Source of the DNA: Streblospio benedicti
Lineage: Eukaryota > Annelida > Polychaeta > Spionida > Spionidae
DNA length: 64,000 nt
Assembly: GCA_019095985.1 (NCBI GenBank)
Contig: CM032661.1
Coordinates: 27,987,909-28,051,908 of the forward strand
Direction of reading: 5' to 3'
In this document: positions 1-18,818 of the stretch, one piece after another
Layout of the letters: every line of letters begins with the position of its first letter
Position numbering within the stretch: position 1 is the stretch's first letter
The notes under the pieces: model-generated
The model's database searches: none
Seen by the model: only the letters and a program-made list of their open reading frames with translations
Told to the model about the DNA's origin: nothing
Translations under genes and position numbers: made by a program

Positions 1-1475
1 TTCTCGATTGGACGCAGCGGTTCCCGAGAGTTGTCTCCCTGTGGATGTTCACAGTTGTCTTTACTGAAGTTTTGGAGCCAAGACAAGACGTTATACATAA
101 GAGTGTGTGCCAATCAGCTGGCACTTACACTTTTGAGTAAACACACTGAAAGTCATGAAGATAGGATACAGTTGAACAGGATGAATTGGACAATTTAATC
201 ACATCTATATAGAATACAGATATATTTATATCTTGTCTGCTTCACGCGAAACCCGGGACCCTGGTAAAAACGACAAGCATTTCGACCAAAAGACTGAGAG
301 AAGGGGGAGCACTTATTTTGGACTGGGGATGCTTCTGTTGTTGACGTATAAGATTTACTTAGTAGGACTACACTATTTTAGACATGCACATGAAGTTTAC
401 AGTAATATATAAAATGGTAATTAGTGCAAATGGGTGGGCGTGCAGTCTTTATTTCATTTCATGTTCATCTCATCGCATCCTGTTCATTTACAATTCCTGT
501 ATGTATTTTCCAATGAGGTAATTATTACATCCTCTATACTTGTAAGTGCTGCTAACATTTATCTTTAATTACAGGTTCAGGGAAGCTTTACATATGATTA
601 AGCATATTCACTCACATTACGATAATCCCATTTAATTAATACTCTCCTACATTATAATATCTTCGCCTGTTAATATAATCTATAAACATGATAGCTGTAA
701 TGATATCAATATACACATTAATTATTATGGTTTATGATTTACACACCAATATATCATGTGTCGACATATTTCTGTCTCTCCTTGCAATTTAATGATTGTA
801 ATCACAGCATCAAGATTAATCACTTTAACTGGCAGAGGAAATACAAAACGGCCATGAAGATGAGCTGAGTTCACAATTTCAATGTCGCGCAACCACCACA
901 AGAAAAAGAACAAAAACACACAAAAAAACACACACAAAAAACACACAAAAAACACACACACACAAACAACAACAGAAAACAAAAAACAAAAACGTGGAGG
1001 CGAAAAAGCGATACGTTGAGGGTAATATAACTGGAGAACATCCATGTTAAGTTAGGGTCAAAACCGCCAGAGGAGACATTTTGACAGCACGCCTTTTCCC
1101 ATGTGTTCTGCGTATACGGCAAGTGAAGAGATACGGCCTTGCGGACTGGCTCCGTACAGCCTATTTAAGCCTAGGCGACTGCTGAAACGGTCGTAATGGA
1201 AATTTGACCCAATGTTAAACTTTTGCTGAAATTTCGTCGTTCTGGACACGCACGGATTCCCACAGTCTCCATGAGTTTTTTGGTTGTAGGGAGGAAGTAC
1301 TGCCCATGTGTACCCTTGACTTTAACTGCCAATAATGCCGTGTTGTTGATGTGCTATAAAATAGGCTACATTGGAGCTGAACTGTCGTCAATGAACTCAC
1401 TTTCAATCTCAGCAAGCCTCCCATTACACATGCAATACAAGCGGAATGGCATCCAAAATATACTGCAGTACTTAC
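1..1475. other. Left edge, probable intron of the MFSD4-like gene
   Basis: No coding exon could be supported here. The transporter exon ending at 1476 has a good donor reading into this stretch, so its remaining C-terminal exons should lie here or, more likely, beyond the left edge. I did not find a convincing transmembrane exon on the minus strand. An A/C-rich low-complexity tract (CA and A runs) occupies about 900-990. Confidence 0.5.
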
Positions 1476-2624
1476 TGTGATACTGACGCAACGGGCGAGT
1501 ACTGCACAGATTCCTCTACCAGCGGCAGCAGCCGCAGCCGCCGTGGTCACCATGAGGGCCGCCTGCTGCTTGGACATGTTGAGGTGACCACTGATGGCGA
1601 TGGGAACCTACAACGATGTGTGGAACAGATGAAGTATGTAGGCTTCTACTTAAAACACTGTTTAACACAATTTGTTAATGGATGTTTTATTTATTGCGCG
1701 TGGTCTGCCTTGATTACTAAATCACCATGAACTAATGAACAGCAGTGTTCGAATGATTTCAGAACCTGACCTGGTGGCTAAATGTGTTACTTTTACGGGT
1801 ATAATTTAAAGAAAAAGTACTAACAATCACTGGCAGATCCAGGTTTTTTGAAAAAGGTAGGGGCCGCACTTAAGGGGCTCCATGCGTTTTGTACGCGCGA
1901 TTGATGGCGGACATGTCAAAAGCCCCATGAAAATGAAGTATTTTAGAGGGGGAAAAGGGGGAGGCGCATCCTGCGCTGCCTGGGTCTCCCTATGACGATC
2001 ATATCAATTAAAAATGATTACCGTGAAAGTCTCAAAGCATGCCCACACTGCCGAGTACACGAACACAAACAGGCACAGCAAGGAAAAGAACACTAGTCCG
2101 TAGCGCAGTCGTCCCCCAGTGCACGATGCCGGCGACAGCACGTCGGAGAGCCTCTTCCTGAGACCCACCGCCTGCTGCTCTCCCCGTGCCCTCTCCGATG
2201 ACTGGCTTGAAACAGGAGGAAGCCCTCCCAGGAGAAAGAATACAAAGAAGGGTAAGGCCGCCAGCAAGGCAATACCGCCGGACACGCCGTACGGAATGCC
2301 CAGTCCGGTGCCGTTAGTAGTGACGTTGGTCTCCAGACCTGAAACCTGGTGGAGGACGGAACTGTTGGTGCCGTCTGGGGACAGGAACGGGGCCACCATC
2401 AGCGGACTGATGATGGAACCCACGGCGTAGCCAAAGTGGAGGAAGAGCAGGGGAGACGACGCTTGGTCAGCCCAGATACTCAAGCAGTGGGCAGCTCCGC
2501 CTGTGTGATATAAATTCATCAGAATGCATTTTACTTTTCAGAGATATTAAAAATAGCATTTCCCAGTTTAATAATTTGAGGACTGGCGACTTGAAGTTTT
2601 TTCCAGTTACCAGTTACCAGAGAC

Positions 2625-2694
<70 letters not shown>

Positions 2695-5600
2695 TATATA
2701 TTAAACTGTTTTAAATCAAAACCACGGTTCATGTAAGAGCCACGGTATTTTCCAACGGTACAAGTTGACTCTATGTATTTTAGCATGCACGCAGATAAGA
2801 ATTGGGATAACTACTTTGAGAATAATAACTCTTCATTGGTCTACAAAAATAACAAATACAGGTACAGTAGGCAAAAAATGCTCTACCTGATGCGACGGCT
2901 CCTTGTGCGATGCCCTGCACAAGAAAGGCAGTGGCCATGACGGCGAGAGAAGTGCACCAGGGTATGGCTGCCGCGGACACCCCGTACACCACCATCTGGA
3001 TTCCCAGCAACAGGTCAATCCTGTCAGTCACCAATGGATAGTGATAAGTTTGCCATTGAACTCGTTTGGCTATTTGGCATTTTTTTGTTTAATGAAAGAG
3101 ACAAAATACGCTCTCTCCACTATCTTATTATCTACCATTTCATTCAATAAAATCCACTACAATTTACTTAACTAGAAATGATAGCAATGCGTATACAAAT
3201 AACATGTTCAAAGCAATTAACTCTTGTAAATGTACCCGTATATAAGAAGTACCCGTGTACTTATACCATGAACACTTATCGCGATATATTGCCAATTGAA
3301 ATTATCTTCAGTATGAAATTAAGATCTATGCCGTGATCACTTCTGCATACAGAACAAGGGTTTTGCAGTCAACACTGACAGGGGCATATTACATTATAGA
3401 CCTACTTGCTCCTAAGACTGTCAGCTAAAAAGCCACCAGTGATGCCTCCCGCCATAGCTCCCAGACTGCCCGCCACGAGGGCTCGCGACACCTGTTCGTA
3501 GTTGGAGTCCGTGATGTCCTTCAAGTCCTCCACGGCCGTGAAGTTCATGTCCTGGCAGATCCCCTGTGATTGCAAACAGGGATAATGTATGGGTAGAACC
3601 CGCTGAGTAGACCTATATGCAGGCATCCCCACCCCAACCACGCCATTGTTAGCTGGAGAGGGCCCTGTGTGCGGGGTCTTGTACCATTTCATATAGTATA
3701 AGGGAGCGGCCATAATTAATTGTACGGGGGGCAGGGGGCATTTGGTATTGACGAGATAAAAAATGAATGTCCTCCCTAACTGTCTACATTGAAATTGAAT
3801 GCCCTCCCCATATGCACATTAATAAACTGAGCGCATCCTCCCCAACCCCCCCGCATGAATATGAACAAAGACATACTTTCGTATTATAAAGTTTGATATT
3901 AGACAGATTCCCTGAAAACTGTTTAAAGTGTATTACCATGAATCATTCACTGTCAATGGTCGATGAATACATATTTAGGAATCTATTTGGCTCGTTGATA
4001 ATTGCAGGCATGCATCAATTCGCGACAAAAAGCGCATAAAGTATTATCTTTTCAGTTTGAGAATTGAATGCACTCCCTCTCACTTTGAATTAAAATTGAG
4101 CGCCGTCCCTTCTATGACCAAAGAAAATTGAGCGCCCCCCACCAAATGACCGCCCCTGTACAATTATTAATGATGGTTACTCCCTAACATCGGGTGCACC
4201 CAACGAGCTGTTCCTTCAAAAAGCTGTTTCTTTGCCATTTCCATCTGGCTGGGACTTTCAAATTTGCATATCCAGCTGGCAGAAAAAAGGAACAGGTCAA
4301 CCATTTGAATGCCAGCTGGTAAATTTCAATTTCTGACCCCAGCTTCAGCTGGCAACTGTGAAGGTACAGCTTGGCTGGCAAATTTTTAGGTACAGCTCAT
4401 CTTCACTATAACAATGATTGAAAAAAGTTTGCATTTCATTTACTTAATGTATGGATTTTAATCATTCATTATTCACATGCCTGCTCACAAACCTCATGAC
4501 TACAATGGAATGCTTATGGAAGTTGATAGATATTCATAGACAGATTAATATCTGTATGATTGATAAATTCACAATCGACAGATAAATACATGTATGATTG
4601 ATAAATTCACAAAATCATAATCATTTTCAAATGTGTCCCAAAATTGAGACCATATAAGAATTAAAACATTTAAATTCCAATTTACATTCACACATATGCA
4701 CAGAACAAAAACTCACATGATATTGGACCCCCTAAATTGCCAAATATTCAACTTAATTGCCCGTGGGTGTTTGTATACTTTGTATACTTTTATGTGGAAC
4801 TAATATAAAGTTCTAGCTTCAGTAACTGTGCTATTTGTTTAAAAGCTGCAAGTTATGCAAAGCTGTACCTTTAAGATAACATTTTTTGTTCAACTATAAA
4901 AAGCTGTACCTTCAAAAACGCATCTTCCCAGCTATGGGAAGCTGTACCTTCAAAATAACCCGTTCCCAGCTGGCTCAAAGCTGTTCCTTCAAAATCCGAA
5001 TTTTGCCAGCTATGAAAAGCTGTGGCTTCAATTCCGTCTGATTTTACCAGCTGGGAAAATTAGACTTTTGTCCTCCTGGCTGGCAAACTTTGAAATCCTC
5101 AGCTGGCTGGGAATGAAGGAACAGCTTTAACTAATTCATTCGACTAATTAATTATTAGTAAATATTTTTAACTGAATTTTAATGCATTCCAATGCATTTT
5201 GAAACATATTTAGACAAATGTGTCGTCGGGTGCTCCTGTAACATCTTTACATTCCCCATGGACTATACGCATGCCTGGCAGATGGCATATGATCCTAAGC
5301 CAGGACCGGACTGAGTTAATAACTAATAGCATACGCGTAGAGTACACCTGAGTAGGCAAACGACCTTATTTAATGCACTTAACCATGTTTGACATATAAA
5401 AAAAGGTTTGGTAACAGAAACTAATAGAGCTTTACGACAGCATCTACCATTGTTCTTAGAGGATTGTTAATTGGAGTGAAATACGAGTCTCATTAATTTA
5501 TACGTAATGTATTACAGCTTATAGATAGATTATTTGTTAGAGACCCTCTATTCCACCTACCAAGAGGACAACCGTGTCAGGCGGTCTAACCACAAGAAAT

Positions 5601-6071
5601 TTGTTGTTTTTTTTCTTTACCACGTAATCTAGTTCTTTTTCATTATGTTACAATAGCCAATAGCATGTTTACATGCCAGAGGCATAAAATTTACTCTCGT
5701 CAGGAACCACTGTCGAGAGGCTTATAAATGCAGAATAGTAAATGTTACAAATGTGCAGTGAACATGTTGCACACGCGTGGTAAGCTTCTACTACCCACTG
5801 ACAATGACTACGCCCCCAAATGATTACCTGATACATGTAGTAGTATTACTAATAACCAAATAAGACTAACAGTAATACTGAATGCACGAAGTAAAACAAA
5901 AAGTGCACTGAATGAACAAAAACTTACGATGCATATCCATATTGGGAAAAGAAAAACTGTTTTTATCAACTTTTGTCGAAAATGAGCTCGTTGTGCAATT
6001 TGAGTATTTTCATCACATATTGCGCTTTCTTCTCCTAGAAGTGCTTCACTCTCATTCTCTTGAATCGACAT
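1476..6071 (-). CDS. MFSD4/NaGLT1-like major facilitator sugar transporter, partial (5 exons seen)
   Basis: Plasma-membrane MFS permease of the MFSD4 family (SLC60; NaGLT1-type sodium-linked glucose transport is known for a member; the substrate here is inferred). Exons on the minus strand: 5928-6071 (ATG at 6071), 3406-3563, 2887-3020, 2022-2500, 1476-1607. Phases close: AA plus G makes a Lys between exons 2 and 3, G plus GC a Gly between 3 and 4. Family hallmarks: the glycine-rich helix GSLGAMAGGITGGFLAD in exon 2; LHFGYAVGSIISPL with the following helix in exon 4, matching the family LHF-x-GxG-PLIAxPFL segment; the AAAAAAAGRG helix in exon 5, matching the family WGxFxxGR motif. An outer loop in exon 4 carries three N-glycosylation sequons (NSS, NVT, NGT). 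The acidic N-terminus has a dileucine-type EALLGEE signal. The second half of helix 1 (family GPTLLDL region) is not covered, so a small exon may be missing between 3564 and 5927. The C-terminal half lies off the left edge. Confidence 0.82.
1831..1960 (+). repeat. Dispersed repeat of the GGCAGATCCAGG family, copy 1
   Basis: Begins TGGCAGATCCAGGTTTTTTG and runs through a G-rich stretch, a CCATGCGTTTTGTACGCGCG segment and CCCCATGAAAATGAAG. Related segments occur near 8870, 40924, 49010-49137 (reverse), 58798-58871 (reverse) and 61706-61810 (reverse). It lies in an intron of the transporter gene. Family unknown to me; probably a MITE-like DNA element. Confidence 0.6.
2629..2693. repeat. (AT)n microsatellite
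   Basis: About 30 uninterrupted AT units in the intron between transporter exons 2887-3020 and 2022-2500. Confidence 0.98.
3718..4165. mobile_element. MITE-like inverted-repeat element in a transporter intron
   Basis: The left end reads AATTGTACGGGGG, then GGGGGCATTTGGT. The right end reads ACCAAATGACCGCCCCTG, then TACAATT, which is its reverse complement with a few changes (about 28-bp imperfect inverted ends). AT-rich sequence with TTAAT/ATTAA flanks both ends. The interior holds degenerate short repeats of the type AATTGAATGCCCTCCC and AAATTGAGCGCC. No coding capacity, so it would be non-autonomous. Confidence 0.65.
4200..5130. mobile_element. Non-autonomous element with many AGCTGTNCCTTCAAAA subterminal repeats
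   Basis: The left end begins AGCTGTTCCTTCAA and the right end finishes TGAAGGAACAGCTTTAA, its inverse. Between them are about ten degenerate copies of AGCTGTACCTTCAAAA and CCAGCTGG in both orientations. They are clustered at 4200-4400 and 4840-5130 with a plain AT-rich middle. Such clustered subterminal motifs are typical of transposase-binding arrays in DNA transposons, but no transposase is encoded. Confidence 0.55.
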
Positions 6072-6489
6072 TATTGCTGTCTACGTAAACATATGAGAAC
6101 ACAACAAATATAAGGTTTTGCACGTGCGAATAACGTACAATACATGCATCCATTTTAATTATTCTAATCACAGACTTCATGCGTAATCATACTGTCGTCT
6201 GCTACAAAAAGTAAATCATTAGATCGGCTGGTGGGAATTGTTTCGTTATAATCTCTGTCCAGCAGGCAGCAAAAATAGCAAGAGACTAAATGTAGCTTTT
6301 AAAAACCCCGGCCTCCATTATACAATTTCAGGCTGCTGGAGACACCGTAGTCGTCTTCAATGTCGGGAGCTAGTCCTTTGATGTTTTTTTTTTCTTCTTT
6401 TTTTTTAATTGAAGAATTGTGGAAAAGGAGTGGAATCTGGACATTGAGTTTGCTCAACACTCATAACGACATGCTTGAAACTAATTAGT

Positions 6490-6610
6490 AGTGCTGTGGC
6501 CGAGTGGATATGAGGTTGGTCTCCACTCACGACCAGAAGGCCGTTGACTCGATACCTGGTCGGGCCAGGTGATGGGTGTTGAGCAAACTCATCATCAACT
6601 GCTTTATGGT
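6490..6610 (+). mobile_element. tRNA-derived SINE, copy A
   Basis: Contains an RNA polymerase III A box (TGGCCGAGTGG, 6497-6507) and a weak B box (GTTGACTCGATACC, about 6544-6556). The A box resembles that of Leu/Ser-type tRNAs. The same head is found in reverse at 9325 and 31786. A short segment at about 6444-6465 (GAGTTTGCTCAACACTCA) is the inverse of the tail at about 6575-6590. Confidence 0.7.
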
Positions 6611-7221
6611 AAATACACGTTAAATAAGTACAGTTCTGGATTGTGAATATTGATATGAGTGATCAGCATTTCTGCGTTCTGGTAGCGATGTGCTGCATGC
6701 TCCCAAGCGAAATGAAAAAGATATGTCGTGTTAAAGATGCCTCTGTAAATATTTAAACTCATCTGTGTTACAGGGAAGAAGACCCTTTACATTCACGTTT
6801 TAACTCATGCTTACGTTTAGCCACAGGACTACAATAAGTTTTGTGTTGAGCAGACCATTATTCGAATGTAAACCGAGTTACAATATATGAGAAAAGCCAT
6901 GGTCATAACAGTGCGTGAACTAGTTGTCACAGAACACCAAATATCACAGGCCCACGGTTTCGTGGAAAGTCAAAATGCATGGGCCAACGACCTTTCATGT
7001 GCTGCGCAGTGGGCAGGGCAGGAAATGTAGCTGGAAAGTGGCTGGAAATACAATACCGTCGATTTCACTGAACATGATAATGAACTTTGAAATTGAATGA
7101 GGCTCACATATAAGCTTACGTATATGTATGTAGAAATGTGTCCTACGGACGCAAATGGATAGTCCATAAATTTTAACAGCACGACGATTAATCTCAACAG
7201 TCGGTGCGGTTTTGGCGGGGA

Positions 7222-7498
7222 CGTTGTGAAACTATTATCGGGACAGTCGTTTTTACGAACGTCACGCAGACACCCAATATGGCGGCGCAACCCGTTGTCG
7301 ACTCGACATTTACGAAGCAGTTTTCTCGTAAATTAAGAGAGATTGAAACGCACAGTGATTATGGGAACATTGAAATAGTAGTAAGGCAGGGAACGCGTCT
7401 AGGTTTGAAGCGCAAAACGGCACTGGTGGGTAAAAAATGTCCGAAATTCGAGATTCACTACGGGGGCGCCGCTTTCGAAGCAAGGTCAGTAATTATAT
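7222..7498 (+). other. Candidate coding exon, copy 1 of a recent duplication
   Basis: Open reading frame from ATG 7279 (context AATATGG) to a donor-like AAG|GTCAGT at 7484/7485. It codes for about 68 residues, basic in the middle (LGLKRKTALVGKK) and ending HYGGAAFEAR. The sequence is almost identical to 8242-8511 over the shared parts, and the frame is kept in both. I recognise no domain. It could be a first exon of an unannotated gene, or a gene fragment copied by a transposon. Confidence 0.45.
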
Positions 7499-8241
7499 AT
7501 ACTAGCAAGACCCCGTGAAAATCACGGGCAGAAGTACTTTGCAACATTTGGCTCAGGGAGTACAAACAAATAGATAATGTTGACACAATTTAATGCATAG
7601 CTTTTCTAGCAAATTCCCACCTCTTCCCTTGTTCAAACTTGCTTGCCTTCTGCTTTGCTACAGTACAACAGCCACGTAGTAGGAAAATGTTCCATGAAAG
7701 TCAATGCGTACCCGGGGGGACGACAAATCAGTTACAGGAACTATATGTACATGCCTTATTTCTAAGTAAACACTGCCCGTACCCACACTTAACCCCCAGT
7801 ATATTTTAGAAACAAAATATTGTATAGTAGTGGTCTGCAGCATCTGCACTGTCCTGGCACCCTATCCATCGTCCTGGCACCACTCACCACTGTTCTATCT
7901 CCCCCACCTACCCCCCCTCTACACCCATCACTATATCCTAAGAACGCCCACTACCCATTCCGCTACCACCTGCACCCTGCCCTGATAGCCCACAGCCATC
8001 ACCACATCACTAATCAATAATGAATACTCCATAATACAGATGAACACCATCTAAACTGCTCTGGCAACTCATCTATCGTTGTGACAGCACACACTACTGT
8101 TCCACCCCCAGCCGTATCGCCAGAGATAGTTTAATGCTCTTTGGTCTCACTGAAAGAGGGCATTATGATTCCTGCTTGGAGGTTGGTGGAACGTCAAGCG
8201 TTTGCTGTTACGTTATGTACGATATGTACCGTTCCGTGCTC

Positions 8242-8511
8242 CGTTGTGAAACTATTATCGGGACAGTCGTTTTTACCCGGAAGTAAGCGGTCTCGTAGAA
8301 AACCCTTTGTCGACTCGACATTTATGAACCAGTTTTCTCGTAAATTAAGAGAGATTGAAACGCACAGTGATTATGGGAACATTGAAATAGTAGTAAGGCA
8401 GGGAACGCGCCTAGGTTTGAAGCGCAAAACGGCACTGGTGGGTAAAAAATGTCCGAAATTCGAGATTCACTACGGGGGCGCCGCTTTCGAAGCAAGGTCA
8501 GTAATTATATA
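8242..8511 (+). other. Candidate coding exon, copy 2 of the same duplication
   Basis: Shares a 35-base identical 5' block (8242-8276) with 7222-7256, then a short unrelated stretch. Near-identity follows from about 8309 through the donor-like AAG|GTCAGT at 8496/8497, with only a handful of substitutions. The frame stays open and would start at ATG 8324 or further upstream. The unmatched segment between the copies is about 740 bases. Confidence 0.45.
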
Positions 8512-8866
8512 AGTATATGTTTGCGTCAGCACTAAGGGAGTGTTCTATAACCATACAGATATAGTGAACTGGGCCCATGGTGTGGGGTAATTGCAACCAT
8601 GCAAGCTCTAATGACGGGTTTACGTGACAAGCTGATTAATACTGTGAAACTATAATATTACTTGGCTATTGAATATTGCTATTTTTGCCGATACATTATT
8701 TTGTGACTTAATTTCGCGATTGTTGTCAATCCTGGATTACTTTACATAGCCTATTAATGTTTGCTGACTATTTCGGTTGACGTTTTTGTACCTACCTACG
8801 AAATTCGCAAATTAAATCGTGCGCAAACATTTCTAGTATAACAGTATTTGAACAAATCAAAATACA

Positions 8867-8935
8867 ATGACAGATCCAGGTTTTTGGAAAAGGGCAAGCG
8901 GTTAAGGGGGGGGGGGGGGGGGAGGCAGGGCACAC
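8867..8935 (+). repeat. Dispersed GGCAGATCCAGG-type repeat, truncated copy
   Basis: GACAGATCCAGGTTTTTGGA followed by a long G run; matches the start of the repeat at 1831 and appears cut short. Confidence 0.5.
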
Positions 8936-9095
8936 ATCACCAGCTAAAATCTGACTGTTCAAAAAGCTAAGCGTCGCTTTGATATGATGAGGCGTAAACT
9001 CCGCAGGTTGCAAAATTTTGAAATATTGAACCTTAATGTAAAACGTAATGTACATGAGTACAACCCGATGATATGTAAATGAAAATGTGCTTCCA

Positions 9096-9325
9096 CCAGG
9101 TCATTGGCATCCTTGTCACATTATATATTTCTCAACTCCACGAGGAGCATATAACACGGCCTGTACCTATTTAACGTGTAGGAACCACGTTCTGGTACCA
9201 CGGAGCAGTGTGCAATCTGTCAGAGGTAGGTTTGTTCAACATCCACCAACATACACGACCGGGAATCGAACCCACGAGATTCTGGTCACGAGTCTAACTC
9301 CCCATCCTTTCAGCCAGGGAAGCAC
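9096..9325 (-). mobile_element. tRNA-derived SINE, copy B
   Basis: Reverse-orientation copy. The minus strand begins GTGCTTCCCTGGCTGAAAGG and carries a clear B box GGTTCGATTCCC (9263-9273). The body (AGGTAGGTTTGTTCAACA and CAGTGTGCAATCTG on the plus strand) and the distal segment CATCCTTGTCACATTATAT match copy C at 31518-31786. The A box is degenerate. Confidence 0.75.
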
Positions 9326-10540
9326 ACTTAATAGGGCTACTCACCGTACGATATCATATAGGTCATTGCACACTGACACTCCTACACGTACTTGCTTGAT
9401 CGAACCATGAAATAAAATGATAATAAAAATAGCAATAAAGAAAAAGAGCCAAGAAAAAGGCCCATGGTGAAGTAATATAATGCAGACATTTTGTTAAGAA
9501 GATTCTTTTGTCATCGATCACCAACTTCCGCACTGTGTACCTAATGTGTCAAAAACGAACTTTCGCCCACACTGGACAGTGGACACGCATTGATCCCTAA
9601 GGTACCCATGAATTTTTGGCAGTAGAGAGGCAATTGAGCAAGTGACTGGTAAGCTACGAGTATACATCTAGCATTTCGGACCTTTTGGCAGTACGTCTTT
9701 TTTCCTGTGTCTTAGGTGTTTACTGCTGGTAATAGTGTTCTGCATGACGCTCTTACTCCTTCCTGTCTACCTACTACGGGCAGGCCACGGTGACGTATCC
9801 TTTATAGTGGAAGTTCCCGCTACTATCTTAATACTGATTAAAAGTATTTTTGCTGCACTGATCCCCACGGTCTCAAATCTAAGTGGCGAAGTCTCAAAGA
9901 TGGGATTTCTATTTGATTTAGTAGTAGGTTAATTGTAAATGCCCTATTGAAGCGTGGGGATGACTGGTCTAGTGGTTAGTACGCCCGCCAGATATGTACC
10001 ACAGGTGGTGGCTGATTGGCTAGTTGGTTTTCACGATAGTGGAAAGTAGATCAGCCTACCCTAGAATTCTGCTATCGTTATAATTCAGAAGCCTTCATTA
10101 CCACTTTTGTTACATTGAAATGAACTGCAATTAAACAAAATTGATCTGATTATCCCTTACACCACACATTGCATATACTATTTTACAAAAAACAGAAGTA
10201 AAGAAACAAAAACACCATCCATGTGACCTGAAGAAACGCTTAAAACTGTGGCATTCCGGGCGCCCATTTTGAAAACAAATTCACGGTATTGCGTCACAGG
10301 ATAGATTAAAAGTATATTTGAAATCATTAAAACAGTCCACCAATTATGTTTAAAACGTCCTAGACACATGGGCGGAAATTACAAAACGGCAGTTGTTAGA
10401 ACAAAAGTGGTTAAATATACATGAGTTCGCCCTTCCTCGTAGTTCTCAATTACACGTTACCACAAGAACAACGCTCAGCGCCTCTAAACATAGCCTATTC
10501 AACAAAATATTATATACGGGGTACGTATACATAGACTGTT
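9326..10540. other. Spacer upstream of the pointed-domain gene
   Basis: No gene supported. About 9957-9995 holds a tRNA-like half (GACTGGTCTAGTGGTTAG) resembling a pol III A box without a paired B box, perhaps another SINE remnant. Confidence 0.5.
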
Positions 10541-10544
10541 TTAG

Positions 10545-10650
10545 TGACGTCAATGAGCTTTCAATCAGCCGCACTGCGGTCAGGTAGAGGTAGTTTGTTG
10601 AGTTGAGACGCCATTATATAAAAGTATGCAACACGATCTCTTTCAACTGC
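10545..10650 (+). promoter_or_regulatory. Candidate core promoter of the pointed-domain gene: CRE, TATA box, initiator
   Basis: A perfect palindromic CRE (TGACGTCA, 10545-10552) lies 63 bases before TATATAAAAG (10615-10624). An initiator-like TCAACT places a start site at about 10645, 30 bases below the TATA box. This gives a 5' leader of about 350 bases to the ATG at 10996. The spacing is textbook. CREB/ATF or AP-1-type control is inference. Confidence 0.6.
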
Positions 10651-10995
10651 GGCTACTAATTCTCGTTATTGCGTCAAAGTGTTCAGTTGCTCTTCTGCTT
10701 CTGGAGTCGTGAGTTAAAACACGGAAGTCATCCAACAGTTCGCTACGTGTTGGTCTTTCTGGTCAGCCAGCAAATAACAGTGTTTTTCGAGGATACACGG
10801 AGTGCAAGCAATGGGTTAGATGAAACGCAGGTGACTTTTGTTCTGCTTCAATGTGGTAATACCACAAGTACTTGCGAGAAATGTAGACTATTGTGAACAT
10901 CGACACATACAGCGAGGAAGTGATTGTGGACGCCAAATAGTCAGTGTGAAGCTATGTTGATTCCCAGTTTTCAACTTATGATCGCAGCAGTAGCC

Positions 10996-18818
<7,823 letters not shown>

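Noticed and set aside
6490-6610. Functional tRNA gene at the SINE head
   Set aside because: The B box is degenerate, arms do not pair, and the same head recurs with a shared non-tRNA body.
9957-10000. tRNA gene
   Set aside because: Only an A-box-like half is present; no paired B box or cloverleaf arms.
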